A DNA stretch of 64,000 nt, taken from positions 76,299,262 through 76,363,261 of the forward strand of contig CM071936.1 in the NCBI GenBank assembly GCA_016081115.2, read 5' to 3'. This stretch comes from Rehmannia glutinosa (lineage: Eukaryota > Streptophyta > Magnoliopsida > Lamiales > Orobanchaceae). Both the position numbers and the translations under genes were made by a program. Shown piece by piece: positions 10,246-22,128 of this stretch (positions within the stretch are counted from its first letter, which is position 1; each line of letters starts with the position of its first letter). Under the pieces are notes generated by a model. It saw only the letters and a program-made list of their open reading frames with translations. It did not search any database and was not told the DNA's origin.

Positions 10246-11339
10246 CACCTCTGAGGTAGAAGTTTCTGCCATAACCGCCTACAATAATTTTTTTAAACTC
10301 GTTGTCAGAATTTTATTTTGGACCATCACCTACACATGTTTTTTTAATTAATTGATTATTTATTAGATAATTTTTTTGTAAAATAATCCGTAAATTAAGA
10401 CAACAAAAGTAAACACATTCATTACGTTGGTTGAAACTAAAGTTGAAACGATACAGAAAAATACATTGACGAATTGATAGCACACTAATATGAAACTAAA
10501 CTACATACATTTGGACTTCCTTCCTGGATGGGTCCAAGAGAACTTTCTTCCTCGTTGCTTGCAACGTCTTTATCTGGTGACAATTTCTTGAATAACATTT
10601 AAATTTTGTCAAACATAGGTTCCCCTTCCACAACATAAGTATTCATCATTTTGGTAAACATGATGTAATGATCGTGATGATGTTTCACGGGCTCGTTGAC
10701 TTTAAAAAATATAAAATTGCACTCAAACTGGGACTTAAGTAGAGCATGAGCTGCCAAAATCGATGTGTGTTGTTGAGTTCATCTAAAACATAGTTGTCAA
10801 TATTCAGCTAACTCACTAGATAATCAACGAGTAGAATATCCATGGGTTGTATTCACTTTGTTTCTTTTTCATTCTTTATAAATAATACACATATTAGATC
10901 CCCACTTAATTGGAGATGGTAGAGAGGAGAAATCTAGGTTCATTTTGAAATCGAATGAGAAAAGTGAAGTAATATGTTTGCTACTAGATCGTGTTAATGG
11001 CATTGGGTCTCTGAGTTTTGGTAGGATATTTCTAAATAACTAGTGTACAATAACCATGAATGCAAAAATAATAGAATTTGTGTATTCATAATACACATCA
11101 ATATAAATTCGAGTGATTCTCTGTATTTACATTACACATCGATGTAAGGCTGATAGATTCTCTGCATTAACAATACATATCAATTTATGTGACCAAACTC
11201 TCAACTCTATTCTAGCTTGCCAACACAAGTCCTTCAGTTTGATATTCTCAAAACGTCTGTTAAAATTTGAGGTCTCATGTCTCAGATAAAACTAGTGTAC
11301 CCCCATAGGTGTTTGAAACTCAGAAACACGTTTTAATTA

Positions 11340-12548
11340 CTTTTATTATACTCGGATGACAGTCTAAAATAAGATACATTCCCTCCGCGCCACAGACAAC
11401 GTGTTTCACTTCCATGTGATGGAATCAATGCCATGACCTAAAATTCTCCTTATCTATGATAGCATATGATAGAGGTATCACTTGTTGGTTTTCATCAAGA
11501 CGCACAATAATTAACATCTTGTGCTTGTATTTAGTATAAGGGTGTGTCCCGTCCACACTAATGACTTTACGGCAATGCCTAAAATCATCGATGCATGATC
11601 TACCCACCTAGAATACTTACAACAACATATGCACACCACATTTATCAATATATTTATGGAACCACTCAACAACTATTCCCAAGTTGTATTGACAAGTATT
11701 GGCAAAAGGTCTTCCAAGTCCCATAGAAAATCCCCTTGCCCATTTCAAACTATGCCAAACTTTATGGTATGAAATCTCACATCCATATTTGTCCTTAATA
11801 TTTTGCTAAACATACTTGATATCGTTTATTGGCTCAAATTGGACCATGCCTATAAGATCATTAGCAATCATATTTTTACACAAGTTTATATGATCTTTGG
11901 TGACGGTGTTCATAACACAACTATTGGGAGGTCCCATCCTGGTAATTTGCCACATCGAAAGTCTTTTCACAAAAATTGATCGCATCCACAAGTTGCATTG
12001 TTGGATGATAAGCTCGTTTTAATAACTCCTGACGGATTATGCTTACAAATAACTTTCCACACAGTTGGACTAGTTTTGACAACCTTATACTCACGGCTGC
12101 GATGCACAGAAAAATTCTTAACTGCAGATTGCACATGTTTTTTATCATTAAAAACCATACCTCTTTTCAGCCCATCTCTATCTGAGTCATATAACATTTT
12201 TGATGTTGGGATATTAATAGAATCATCAGTAATATCTTCATATCCCGACTCAAAAAATAGGATCTTGGTAATTAGTATGAGGGGCGACTACCAAAGAAAC
12301 ATGTCGTTGTGCATGATGATCATCTTCATGATTTTTTACATCTTTATGCTCAACATGATCATCAACATTTGAGGTTCTAAGTCTGTCGACACATCCGGAC
12401 CAAAATGATCAGCCCTAAGGTCAAGATATACTCCTTTGTATCCATCAGAATTCTCAACAATAGTAGATGGATTTGCAATAGGCCAATTCAAATCACACAA
12501 ATTCCCCTGACTAATTCCATAAGCACTACCCAAACCTATATTTGTCAT
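11340..12548 (-). pseudogene. MuDR-type transposase pseudogene
   Basis: On the minus strand, from high to low coordinates: an acidic leader (12336-12548). Next is the MuDR N-terminal DNA-binding segment (GLKRGMVFNDKKHVQSAVKN, within 11967-12197), with CGCD as a zinc-ligand remnant. Then comes a degenerate middle (11806-11991), and the start of the DDE core with VISVDGTHPYTKYKHKML and PLSYAIIDKENFRSW (11425-11607). The Asp in VDGTH is the expected first catalytic residue. After about 11340 only scraps are visible, so the later Asp/Glu residues and the C-terminal knuckle are lost. Several frameshifts separate the parts. Confidence 0.85.
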
Positions 12549-13414
12549 TCATTGTGTAAGCAAAGATAATTAAGAGTCACAAATAATGTAATCATATTGG
12601 TAAAACTCATTTTCCACTGGCACTTATGGTGGTATTATATTAGACAAAAATTCTGATCAGCAAATAGATATACTGCCTTAAACCAGCTTCCGGATCAAAG
12701 AAAATCTAAGGTCCTGATCTTATTAATTGGAATCATTTGTGAATTGTCATTATCAAAATATTTCGCAGAAACTTTCAACTTATATCGATTATGATCCAAA
12801 CTTTCAACTTGTGAAATGCCTTTAAACATGATTATTATTTAATAAGTACCTACAAAATATTGTAGTATTCTACCATTTTCATTGACAAATTACAATATGG
12901 CTAAAAATATTATTTAAAAAATATTACCTACAAGCAATTATATTATTCTGTCATTTTCACTATCAAATTTCAAAATGCTTAAGAATAACAATTAAAAATA
13001 TTAACAACAAACAATTATATTATTCTACCATTTTCACTAACAAATTACAAGATGCCTAATAATAACATCTAAAATATGTATTGCAAATATTGTATAATAC
13101 ACAAAATGTCAAGAAAAAATAAGAAATGATAAATAGCAAATATTTACTTGAAAATGCTGAAAATGGTCTCTGTCATCGTCTACCACCGTCCACCAGCTGC
13201 CGGAAATTTTATGCTGGAAAATGAATTGAGAGAAATTGGGAGTAGAGAGAGGGATGAGGTTTTTAGAGCGAGAGTAGAAATGGAGTGGAAAAAAATTCAG
13301 GAAGGTACCGGGTTTAAAATAAGGGTCTGCCATGAAAAAAAGCTGTAGGCATTATCTTGAATAACTCCTACACAACGGTAAAAAAAAAAGCACGTTACTG
13401 TCAGCAACACCTAC

Positions 13415-13515
13415 TTTAAAAATTGCGTTGTCACTAACCTTTATTTTTTAAAGGGTTTGGCAAGCACCCCAGAACTGTAATTTTCGTGGGTGTTTCAACT
13501 ATTGTTAAATTAGCC
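13415..13515 (-). repeat. MULE right terminal inverted repeat
   Basis: Its complement aligns with the left end, with small insertions and substitutions. Confidence 0.7.
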
Positions 13516-13524
13516 CATAAACTA

Positions 13525-14552
13525 TCCAATGTACAAAAATAGATTTATGTGTAAATATTATAAGTAAAAATTATATATATGTATTAAAAATATCAAAATA
13601 AGTTAGTACAGTTTAATATAAATGAAACAAGAATAAAATCAATATAGAGTGATGTATTGATAATAAACAGTTCAGGAAATTCATCAAATTTCCTATTAAA
13701 ATATTTTATCTTGAATTTTACTCGAAAAACTTCAAAAATTTATAATTTCATTTTTTACCACCTATACAAAATTTAATTGGCCATATGTTGTACAATTCTC
13801 AACATCTATCCCGAAACCAAAAGAACTTTCATTGATATGTAAGTTGTCTCAATAGGTGGCTTTTTTTCAGTTAAATAAATTTGTCTTCATATGTAGGCGT
13901 TTGTTCAGAAAATTCAGATGAGCCATTATCCGACAATTCGTGATAGAAGCGAGACTAATTTCATTGGTATCTGTTTTGTCAAACACCTTCGTTGTGATTT
14001 TCTGATTTTACGAATCAGTTAGATTAGTTTAGGTTTAAAATTTTGTTTTAGAACTGTATTGGTTTATTATCCATAGATATTGGAACTATTTCTTTATTCA
14101 TAGGTCTAGCAACTGTTTCTTTCTCTATGTTAGTTATCGGTTGTAAGTTTTTTCAAATAAAATTCATTTTGACCCCTAAAAAAACTCAATATACTTTTTT
14201 TCTATTATGATAAAATCTAGTTTTGGATCCCACAATTGATTTACACATGTATTTAAATGCTTTTCATGAATCATTCTGTTAATTGCCAGCTTGCCCCTAA
14301 AAAATTGTATAGCCTCTTTCTTTCACAAAACATATTAGTAAATCATTGTTGGTGGATAATTGGTTAATTGCAATTAATTCCTTCAATTTAGCTTCACATG
14401 GCCAATCTCTGGAAACAACATATAGCAAAAGCTTCCTGCCATAGTGCCATTCCCAAAATCCTGTTGTGTTGTTTCTTTATACACAAACATACTAGAAATT
14501 AAAAAAGCTTGCGAAAGTGTCTCATTCTTATGGGCCACTCCAACTTCCTTTA
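13525..14552. other. AT-rich DNA without recognised features
   Basis: No coding similarity, inverted repeats or target duplications that I can support. It lies between the MULE and the foldback element. Confidence 0.5.
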
Positions 14553-15845
14553 TTTTAAATTCTACTTTATCCCCTTATACTTTTACTAATTTTCATTTTA
14601 TCCCCTTGTATTCTCACTTTGTCTCAATTTACCCCCTTATACTCTTATTTTTACACTAGACCCCCTTGTACTCTCATTTTTCTCGCTTTACTCCCTTACT
14701 CCAATTCTAAAATAAGTATACTTATATTTTATATAATTTCAACTGTTATTTAATACTTAATATTAAAATATTTAAAATTTATTTTTATTCAATTTTGTTC
14801 ACTATTTTTATTATCATTGCTCATATTAAAATTTACATCTTATGATATTTTTATTAAATAATACATTTTACATATAAATTTTTCACTCAACTTAAATGTC
14901 AATTATTAGACATAATTTTAATTATTTTAAATGAATAAAATATAATTAATTATTTTTCATTAAATGAATTATAAATGTATTATGAAAATACTATATTAAA
15001 GTAACATAGTTTCTATAAATTCATGATAAATCTATTAACAATAAAATATTTATTATACATAGTTAATAAACTATTGCTAATAAACATATAATATATATTT
15101 CGATTTATATGAGTATCAAATTCATAAGTCAATGTACTTCTATTAAATGAGGAACTACATGAAATTAGAAATTATATAATATTTTAAATACAATTTTTTT
15201 ATGAAATTTAAATACAATAAAGTATCCATAATACTTACTAAAATACGAACAATATAGTTTTATAAGTAATGGATATTACTAAAATCAATGGTTATAAAAT
15301 TATATAAGTAAAATAATTCATTTCTTTCTGTGTGTAATATGAAATAATTGAAAATGATAATAATTAATTGTTCAATACATATTGATTTTTGTAAATATAA
15401 TGCGATATTCTAGTAATAATTCTTTATCAATGATTAAACTATATGAGTCAAACTGTGTTTAAAAAAAAAACATCATAGAATTATTTTAAAGTAAAATGTA
15501 TTTATCTAATATTAAAATCATATAGTATAAATTTTAGTAATACTTATGTTAATAAAAATAGTAATTCAGTTTGAATTAAAATATATTTTTAAATAATTAT
15601 AGTATTAAGTATTAAAATGATATTTAAAATTATATAAAATATAAGTATACTTATTTTAGAATGAGAGTAAGGGGGTAAAGCGAGACAAAATGAAAGTGTA
15701 AGGTGGTAAAGTGAGAAAATAATAGTACAAGGAGGTAAAGTGAGACAAAATGAGAGTATAAAGGGGTAAAATGAGACAATTAAGAGTATAAAAGAGTAAA
15801 ATGAGAATCATCAAAAGTATAAGGGGTTAAACTGGAATTTACCCC
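14553..15845. mobile_element. Foldback / long-TIR element with minisatellite arms
   Basis: The left arm (about 14553-14820) is an inverted copy of the right arm (about 15535-15845). Each outer half consists of degenerate repeats of about 30 bp of the type ACCCCCTTATACTCTCATTT. These are followed by a shared inner block around AAAATAAGTATACTTATATT and TTTAATACTTAATA. The right arm has more repeat units than the left. The 0.7-kb core is AT-rich and noncoding. It would fold into a long hairpin. The superfamily is not certain: long arms suggest MULE or foldback. I could not fix a target duplication. Confidence 0.75.
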
Positions 15846-16214
15846 TTTTTTTTTAATTCTTGAGCAAATGCAGGGTAACTCGACTTAGGAAAAAGAAAAA
15901 AGAAAAAAAAAGAAAGAAATTTAATAAGATCATAAAATTATCTCTAGCAAATCATAGCTATCTTATTTCTACTCTGAAGATGATAGGAAAAGAAATATTG
16001 TTCTTCTTGCTTTTCATTTAGGTGTTTGTCTATCTCCTTCTGCGGTATTTAGTGAGTCTGTCCTACATGAGTCCATGTCTCTTTAATGATCCATTATTGA
16101 GATTAGTGACATATGCATGTTCGTGAATTGTCCACTGCTTTCGCAATTTTCTGACTCTTCAATTAGATTTGTTAAGTTTTAAAATATTTATGTTATAGGT
16201 TTATGTCTTTGATA
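15846..16214. other. AT-rich DNA without recognised features
   Basis: A-rich stretch at 15887-15925, otherwise unremarkable. Confidence 0.45.
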
Positions 16215-16270
16215 TTTGATAAGTTCTAATCCGTGATACGGATCCTCACAAGATCCTCATCCTTCTCTTT

Positions 16271-16313
16271 CTCCTGGTCCTCTCTCTCTCTCTCTCTCTC
16301 GCTCTCTCTCTCC
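16271..16313. repeat. CT microsatellite
   Basis: Nearly perfect CT repeat with one CG interruption. Confidence 0.9.
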
Positions 16314-16489
16314 CCTCATTGGTCCCCCTATTCTCTATTTATCCTCACGTCTTCTCTCATACCCCCTCTTTTTCCTTAAATCTCACTCCTCTTGTGGTCC
16401 TCCCCCTCTCTTCTCACATCATATCCCCTCTCTCCCCACGTCTTTCTCTCTACACGCCTAAAACAAATGAAAAAGATAAAAAATTAAAA

Positions 16490-16990
16490 TATCACTTGTT
16501 ATGAAAAAATACCACTGCGAATGAAAAAAGTATCACATTAGAATCAAAAAATATTAAATTTTATTAAAATAAAGTATCGCTTCTTATGAAAAAAGAATCA
16601 CTTTTTATTATTAAAAAAATCACTTCAAGGATCACTTATTTTGAAAAAAATATCACTCTTTATGGAAACAAAGTATCACTTCTTATGGAAAAAGTATCAC
16701 TTCTTATTAAAAAAGTATCATTTCTTGTTAAAACAAATATTACTTTTATTTAAAAAAAGGTATCACTTTTTATTAAAAATGTATCATTTCTTATTTAAAA
16801 AGTATCACTTCTTATTAAAATAAATAGCATTTCATATTAAAGAAAAAGTATAACTTTTTATTAAAATAGTATCAATTCTTATTTGAAAAGTATCACTTTT
16901 TATTAAAACAAATATCACTTCTTATTAAATAAAAACTATCATTTTTTTATTAAAAAAGTATCAACTCTATCATGAAAAGTATACGTTTTT
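16490..16990. repeat. ATCACTT(C/T)TTAT tandem array
   Basis: About twenty degenerate units of 22-27 bp built on GTATCACTTCTTATTAAAA. The apparent protein reading through part of it (16641-16823) is merely the translated repeat. Short related pieces lie at 20460-20720. Confidence 0.8.
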
Positions 16991-17142
16991 AATGTATCAT
17001 TTCTTTATGTATTTTTTTCATGTGAGGAGAGAGGGAAGGACATGTGTGGAATGTGAGGAGAGAGAAAAAGGGGAGCCACATACTTATTTGTATAGAGAAG
17101 GGGGACTGTATATATATGTATATATATAAAGAGAGAGACGAG

Positions 17143-17148
17143 GGGACC

Positions 17149-17182
<34 letters not shown>
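17143..17182. repeat. TA microsatellite, left border
   Basis: TA repeat directly left of the first TA-flanked element. Confidence 0.9.
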
Positions 17183-17185
<3 letters not shown>

Positions 17186-18270
17186 AGATCCAGTGAGACC
17201 ATATCCTGCAGTGAGACAGTGTGGACTAATCTCAACCATCCCCATATAATCACCAAAGGCTAGGATTAAAAGGGAATAATAATACATTAAGTAATTAATT
17301 TAATCCCCAAAAGGGTAAGATTGCCAACACTCAATCAAATTATAGCAGACATTTACAAAGAGAGAATCCACCTTCCATAACAACCTCCATTCATATCGCA
17401 AATTCAGATCAGAATTCTACCTGCCAAGTGCTATTAACGATTCATCAAAATGATAGAGAAAAACAGGGAAAATCGGTATAATATTACAGAGAAACAACGA
17501 ATATCAATACAATGAGTTTGATTCATGATGATGAACAGTCATTAATTGCAGAAGAAACTCCATCCAGCAACATCGATGATGTAGGCATAGATGGAGAACT
17601 CGAATCTGGTCATTAACAACAAACTCTTAAAAATTGTAATTTTTACGAAGAAGACAATGCATAGATACTTATGAAATGATGCATACAACTATACGATGTT
17701 ACATAGTTGAATACTATGCAACAAAAATCAACTAACTATGCAGTATTTAAAAACTATCTATATAGTGTAAAAAAACTAAATATGCATTACATTATACCCA
17801 ACTATGCAAGATGTTATAAACTATGCAGCGAAAATCAACTAAATATGCATTATCTAGAAGCTATCTATGTAGTGTGCAAAACTAAATGTGCAATATATTA
17901 TACCCAATTATGTCATTAGTTATAATCAATGCAACAAAAAATAACTAAATATACATTATCTAATATCTATCTACGCAGCAAAAGAGCTTTAACTATGCTG
18001 GATTCCGAAAAAAAGAAGAAATTTGAAAAAAAAATTGCCTCCAAAAATGGCACCATTAAATACGACAGTTACAATCTCACCCCATAAATAACGATTTCAA
18101 AAAGTCAAATGATACCAAAAAAACCTCTGGATAATAAAAAGTACTATTCTACCTTTAATGAATTAAAATAAATGGGAAAGGTCCAAAATATCAGAAAAAT
18201 CACAACCCTTAAAAAAATGGATAGAATTAGTCACATTTGCCCCATCTCAAGAATGTGCTCTCATTTGAAC

Positions 18271-18273
<3 letters not shown>
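17183..18273. mobile_element. TA-flanked MITE-like element 1
   Basis: It is about 1.09 kb and lies between TA tracts. The left end carries AGTGAGACCATATCC and GTGGACTAATCT. The complement of the right end carries AATGAGAGCACATTC and GTGACTAATTCT, so the ends are imperfect inverted repeats. The right half (17690-18000) contains a degenerate tandem array with ACTATGCA and AACTAAATATGCATTA words. The same plan (TA border, TGAGACC end, unique half, array half) recurs at 32003, 40237 and 41289. No coding capacity. Confidence 0.65.
17690..18000. repeat. Internal tandem array of TA-flanked element 1
   Basis: Repeats of ACTATGCA(A/G)C-type and TAACTATG words about 55-60 bp apart. Confidence 0.6.

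Positions 18274-18340
<67 letters not shown>
18274..18340. repeat. TA then GA microsatellite, right border
   Basis: TA repeat to about 18304, then GA repeat to about 18340. Confidence 0.9.
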
Positions 18341-18342
<2 letters not shown>

Positions 18343-18671
18343 GGGAACCATGTATAAATCTGTATATATATATATGGGGACCATATATATAGGGAGAGAA
18401 GATGAAGAGAGATGACTGTATATATATGGAGAGAGGATGAAGAGAGGATGGGGATTAGGGAACGTATGTGTATAAAGATCTGGTGCACGTATTTTGAATT
18501 TGGTAATGGGGCTCCATCTAACGGATTTAGATCCGTGAAATGATCTCAAATAAGTTTTTCTATTTTTTCCTATTGGTTACCAATGCTAAATGAAATTGAT
18601 TGATTGATCGTGAAAAAGGAAGCAAACAAATTTATATATTACAAACTCTCTCTAGTTTCATTGGTCCAGAC

Positions 18672-19336
18672 TATGGGTGGTCACGGTTCGATTCGGCCCA
18701 AAAGCGCGATTGCGGTTCCTTTATTTTGGAGGAACAGGAACGAATCGAAGCAATACAACTAAACCGGCAAACCGATTAAGTTCGTTTTGGAACCCGGTTC
18801 CTCCACGATTTTGGTTTTAACTGGAACTGTTTGTTTATCTTTTAATAATTTTTTAATTTTTTTAAAATTGTTTATCAATTTCACTTACAAAAAATTGGGA
18901 AAAGAATTGGACTTAATATTCAATTGATTTTTGTACTTAATATTAATAATAATATTAAATTGTCTATATATATATATATTTTTAGAATATAGAGGAATCA
19001 AAGTTTACGTAGTTCGCTTACAATATTTGGTTTAAAACGTGTCTCATGTGGTTACGAATATAAAATATTATAATAAACATTTAACATTTCTTCTAGCATA
19101 TTTTACCAAATAAAAATAAAAATCGTTGGTTTTAACCTTGAAACTGCCGGTTTCACCATGGTTCCACCGACGGTTCCACATATGGTTCTAACCGACGGTT
19201 AAAACTGCCGGTTCCACGATTTTTTGAACTAAGGAATCGGAACCGCTCACACAGTTCTGGTTCCGATTTTGGAACCGTTGACCACAGTTCCGGTTCCGAT
19301 TTGTAACCCGATTTTGGTTCCATTTGGCCACCCCTA
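18672..19336. mobile_element. Nonautonomous hAT element (MITE)
   Basis: The left end TATGGGTGGTCA and the complement of the right end TAGGGGTGGCCA form a 12-bp terminal inverted repeat with two differences, of the hAT type. Both ends are flanked by an identical 8-bp target duplication GTCCAGAC (18664-18671 and 19337-19344), the size expected for hAT. The 665-bp interior has no transposase; its ends are crowded with AACCG/CGGTT and GGTTCC words, which could be subterminal transposase-binding sites. Confidence 0.9.
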
Positions 19337-19344
19337 GTCCAGAC

Positions 19345-20036
19345 GCCTGTCCTTCCCCAAAGCTTTTGACCACCTGCTTTATTCATCTTTCTGATCCAAA
19401 AGAATACACATACATCATTTGATTATTGTGGCCCAAGTCCATTCAATTGCTAGGGTCATTCTATAGCTCTATTTGACCCACTGCGGTCTGCGGGTCATAG
19501 TACTAGGATTTTGATTGATCTTAAATAAGTTAGAATTAATTGTCAAAATTAATTAATTAGACAACTGTCATTCAATTTGAGCTGTAATTGGTTTATTTAC
19601 CTTATATGGACTACTTTATCTTGTTTGACTTGTGCATATTTGATTCATTGAATTTATAGGGAAAATCTTTGGTTAGATCAACAAGGTAAACTAAGAAATC
19701 TTATACGATAAATAAAATATTTAATATTGAAGATCAATTTGGATTTTGAGTAGGTCTCTTGTGAGACCGTTTTATGGATTTAAACTCGTGAAACGGATCT
19801 TTAACACCCAAACCCATATCCATAACCCACCCAACTCAAAAAAGGGGAAAAAATAGATTCATTGTGTGTCTCTCTCTTTACTCCGCCAATCTGGTTATTT
19901 CCTGCTGAGAGATTTATCGCACCCATAAAAGAGATATGGTAATTGCAACAAGCCCCATCTTCACGGATATTAGAGATTTTTTTGGTGGTTTAATTCCAAA
20001 GCTATAAGTTGCAGCATGTTTTAGGTTCTTCGAAAT
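19345..20036. other. Unique DNA with a small palindromic repeat
   Basis: The block 19753-19830 has TCTCTTGTGAGACC followed by CTCGTGAAACGGATC, a foldable motif that resembles words near 18530, 49025 and 50750. Otherwise no feature. Confidence 0.4.
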
Positions 20037-20135
20037 AGTTAGCACATAGGCAGGCTAATATTTTTGCTGCTGACAGTGATAGAATTGAACTCCCGTTCTA
20101 ACTTCATTATGTCTTCTTTTCCAGCTTTTGCTAAA
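20037..20135. repeat. Partial upstream copy of a duplicated segment
   Basis: It matches 20727-20830, including TAGGCAGGCTAATATTTTT and GAATTGAACTCCCGTTCTAA. No coding content. Confidence 0.75.
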
Positions 20136-20726
20136 TTCTATGATATCTGAAGTTTGATCTCCAAATTAAAAAAAGAAAAAAAAAGTTCCAGTCCCTACAT
20201 ACACAATATTAGTCGTTCTCCCCCTTCTTCACGTGAGACCTTTTGCAAATGGATAGAGATATGCAAGAACCCAAAAACTGAAGAAAACTCCACCTAAGAG
20301 ACGGCTCCATTGCGATATAACACTGTAAATTGTATATCTTGTGCATCATATATCCTGTGACCCATCTTCTATAACCGAACAGTGGGTAAGTTTGAGTGAA
20401 AACAAAAGTAGTAAATACAAAGAGAAATGGGTTGAGAAACGGGACTTGTATTTTTTTCAGGCAAAAAATATTACTTTTTAATGAATTAATAATACTTTTC
20501 AAAAGAAAAACTAATGCTTTTTAAAAATTACTAATATGAGTTTGTTACTTTAAAAACATATACTTTTTAGAATAAAAATGATACTTTTTTAATAAAAAGT
20601 GATACTTAAACAAGGTTATTCAATAATTATTATTAAATGATTTTTTTGGCCGATTTAGAGAAAAAATCTAAGTTTAAAAAAAAATTGGCGTGGAAAAGTG
20701 AAATTTTGATACTTTTAAATGAAAAA
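20136..20726. other. AT-rich DNA with TACTTTTT repeats
   Basis: It contains degenerate ATACTTTTTAATAAAAAG words (20460-20720), related to the array at 16490. No gene seen. Confidence 0.45.
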
Positions 20727-20823
20727 TAGGCAGGCTAATATTTTTTTGACAGTGATAGAATTGAACTCCCGTTCTAACTTCATTATAATATTTCAGCTTT
20801 TGCTAAAATATATAATATTTTTG

Positions 20824-21372
20824 GTTAAAAGTAAAAGTTAAGGATAAAAACAATATGCAGTCAACTCTAATTAATATATAAACTATTGCAGTGGTAACAC
20901 TTTGATACTTTTGAAATGATATGTAATACCTTTTAGATAAAATGTAATATTTATGGATAGTCACACACCAACACTTCATCTCTCAGAAATAGTATGCTCT
21001 CATATTCAAGCTTCAGTTCTCGAGAACATTTACAATTTTTGGTTAATTATCTAATAATTTTCTTGATATTCTGTGACTTTGCCATATTGTTGGACACAAT
21101 AATATATTCTCATTTAATTGACACAACAAAAATTCATAACCAATAGTAGACTGTTATAGCCCATATGACCTAATATTTGGTTGAACAAGGAGATAAACCT
21201 TTTTTTTAAAAAAAAACCCTCAAACGCCTGAGGTATCGACGCAGGCTCAAGTAGTTTGGTGTGTAGGCATGCTAATATGAGATTAATTCTTGACATACTT
21301 TTTAAACATAAAAATGAGAACCTTTTTAGCTGAAGAGATTATTGGTCTTGAAGGGAATTTTAAATCGACCTG
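20824..21372. repeat. Duplicated noncoding segment, copy I
   Basis: It aligns with 21538-22128 over its length. Shared blocks include GCAGTCAACTCTAATTAATA, CACACACCAACACTTCATC, ATTCATAACCAATAGTAGAC and TTTGGTTGAACAAGGAGA, with many indels between them. Direct orientation; function unknown. Confidence 0.85.
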
Positions 21373-21537
21373 GATAATCGCTTCAAAAAAGGCACCCCAT
21401 AGAGAAATTCATAACACATCGTTATTCTCCTTTTAAAAAACAGAACTTTCAAGTTTCTCTTGTACTTTAATTTCTCACAATAAAAATATTTATTTGATTG
21501 TGTTTAAAGAAGAACAAATCTATGGTTTCTTTTGCAA

Positions 21538-22128
21538 GAGTTAAAAGTAAAGAGAGAGAGAAAACAACAAATGCAGTCAACTCTAATTAATATTTAAACT
21601 ATTGCAGTGGCTTTTTTAACACTTTGATACTTTGGAGTTTGATATGTCCAAAATGCCACTTTTTTTCAAAATGGGTTTTATGGATACTCACACACCAACA
21701 CTTCATCTCTCAGAAAAGTATAAGTTTTGTCTCATATTTTAAGCTATAAAAGTTCTCAAAGAATAAAAGGAAATGTTAATTATAACAAAATTTTCTTGAT
21801 ATTCAAATGTGAGGGTTTGAACTTGAAAAATGTGTAACCCACAAACCACAATAATGAGGTATTCCATATAAGTTTGACACAACAAAAATTCATAACCAAT
21901 AGTAGACTGTCTTAAAACTCACATATGATGCTATTAATATTTGGTTGAACAAGGAGATAAACCTATTTTTTTAGTTCACAAAAACTCAAACGCCTATCGA
22001 TATCTAAATCAAGTAGAGTGTGGAGGCATGGGATGGGATTAATTCGAGATCATTTAAACATCTCCTATGAGAATTTTTTTGGAGCTGAAGAGTTTTATTG
22101 GTCTTAAGGGACACGTTTTAAATCGATA
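21538..22128. repeat. Duplicated noncoding segment, copy II
   Basis: See copy I. The copies differ mainly by indels; 165 bp of single-copy DNA separate them. Copy II runs directly into the hAT pseudogene. Confidence 0.85.

Larger units (their letters stand above)
10145..13515 (-). mobile_element. Degenerate MULE with long terminal inverted repeats
   Basis: The left end GGGTAATTTAACA (10145) and the complement of the right end GGCTAATTTAACA (13515) open imperfect inverted repeats of about 100 bp; further shared blocks include GCTAAACC/GCCAAACCC followed by TTTTAAAAAA. Directly outside lie TATAAACTA (10136-10144) and CATAAACTA (13516-13524), a 9-bp target duplication with one difference, the size typical of Mutator-like elements. 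Inside, on the minus strand, is a broken MuDR-type transposase. The element is 3371 bp. Confidence 0.85.
16215..18560. repeat. Composite simple-repeat region split by a TA-flanked element
   Basis: The left edge has ATCCGTGATACGGATCC near 16231. The right edge, in inverted orientation, has ATTTAGATCCGTGAAATGATC near 18524. Inside are CT/GA tracts, TA tracts and the ATCACTTCTTAT array. The blocks on each side of the inserted element (17090-17182 and 18274-18480) share GGGGACCATGTATATA-like words. It was probably one older repeat with inverted ends before the insertion. Confidence 0.45.

Noticed and set aside
13109..13333. Open frames on both strands near the right MULE end
   Set aside because: They overlap each other, show no family motif, and lie in the noncoding part of the MULE.
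16641..16823. Open frame of 60 codons with repeated YHFLLK words
   Set aside because: It is the translation of a degenerate tandem DNA repeat and has no gene context.
17005..17287. Overlapping minus-strand frames with IYIYIY runs (also 18247-18549)
   Set aside because: Translated TA and GA microsatellites.
17183..18273. Helitron as explanation for the TA-flanked elements
   Set aside because: Ends are inverted repeats, no TC start with CTRR end, and no 3' hairpin convincingly placed; an AT-flanked MITE fits better.
20085..20110. GAATTGAACTCCCGTTCTAA as a tRNA T-arm
   Set aside because: No acceptor or anticodon stem around it, and it recurs in a duplicated noncoding segment.
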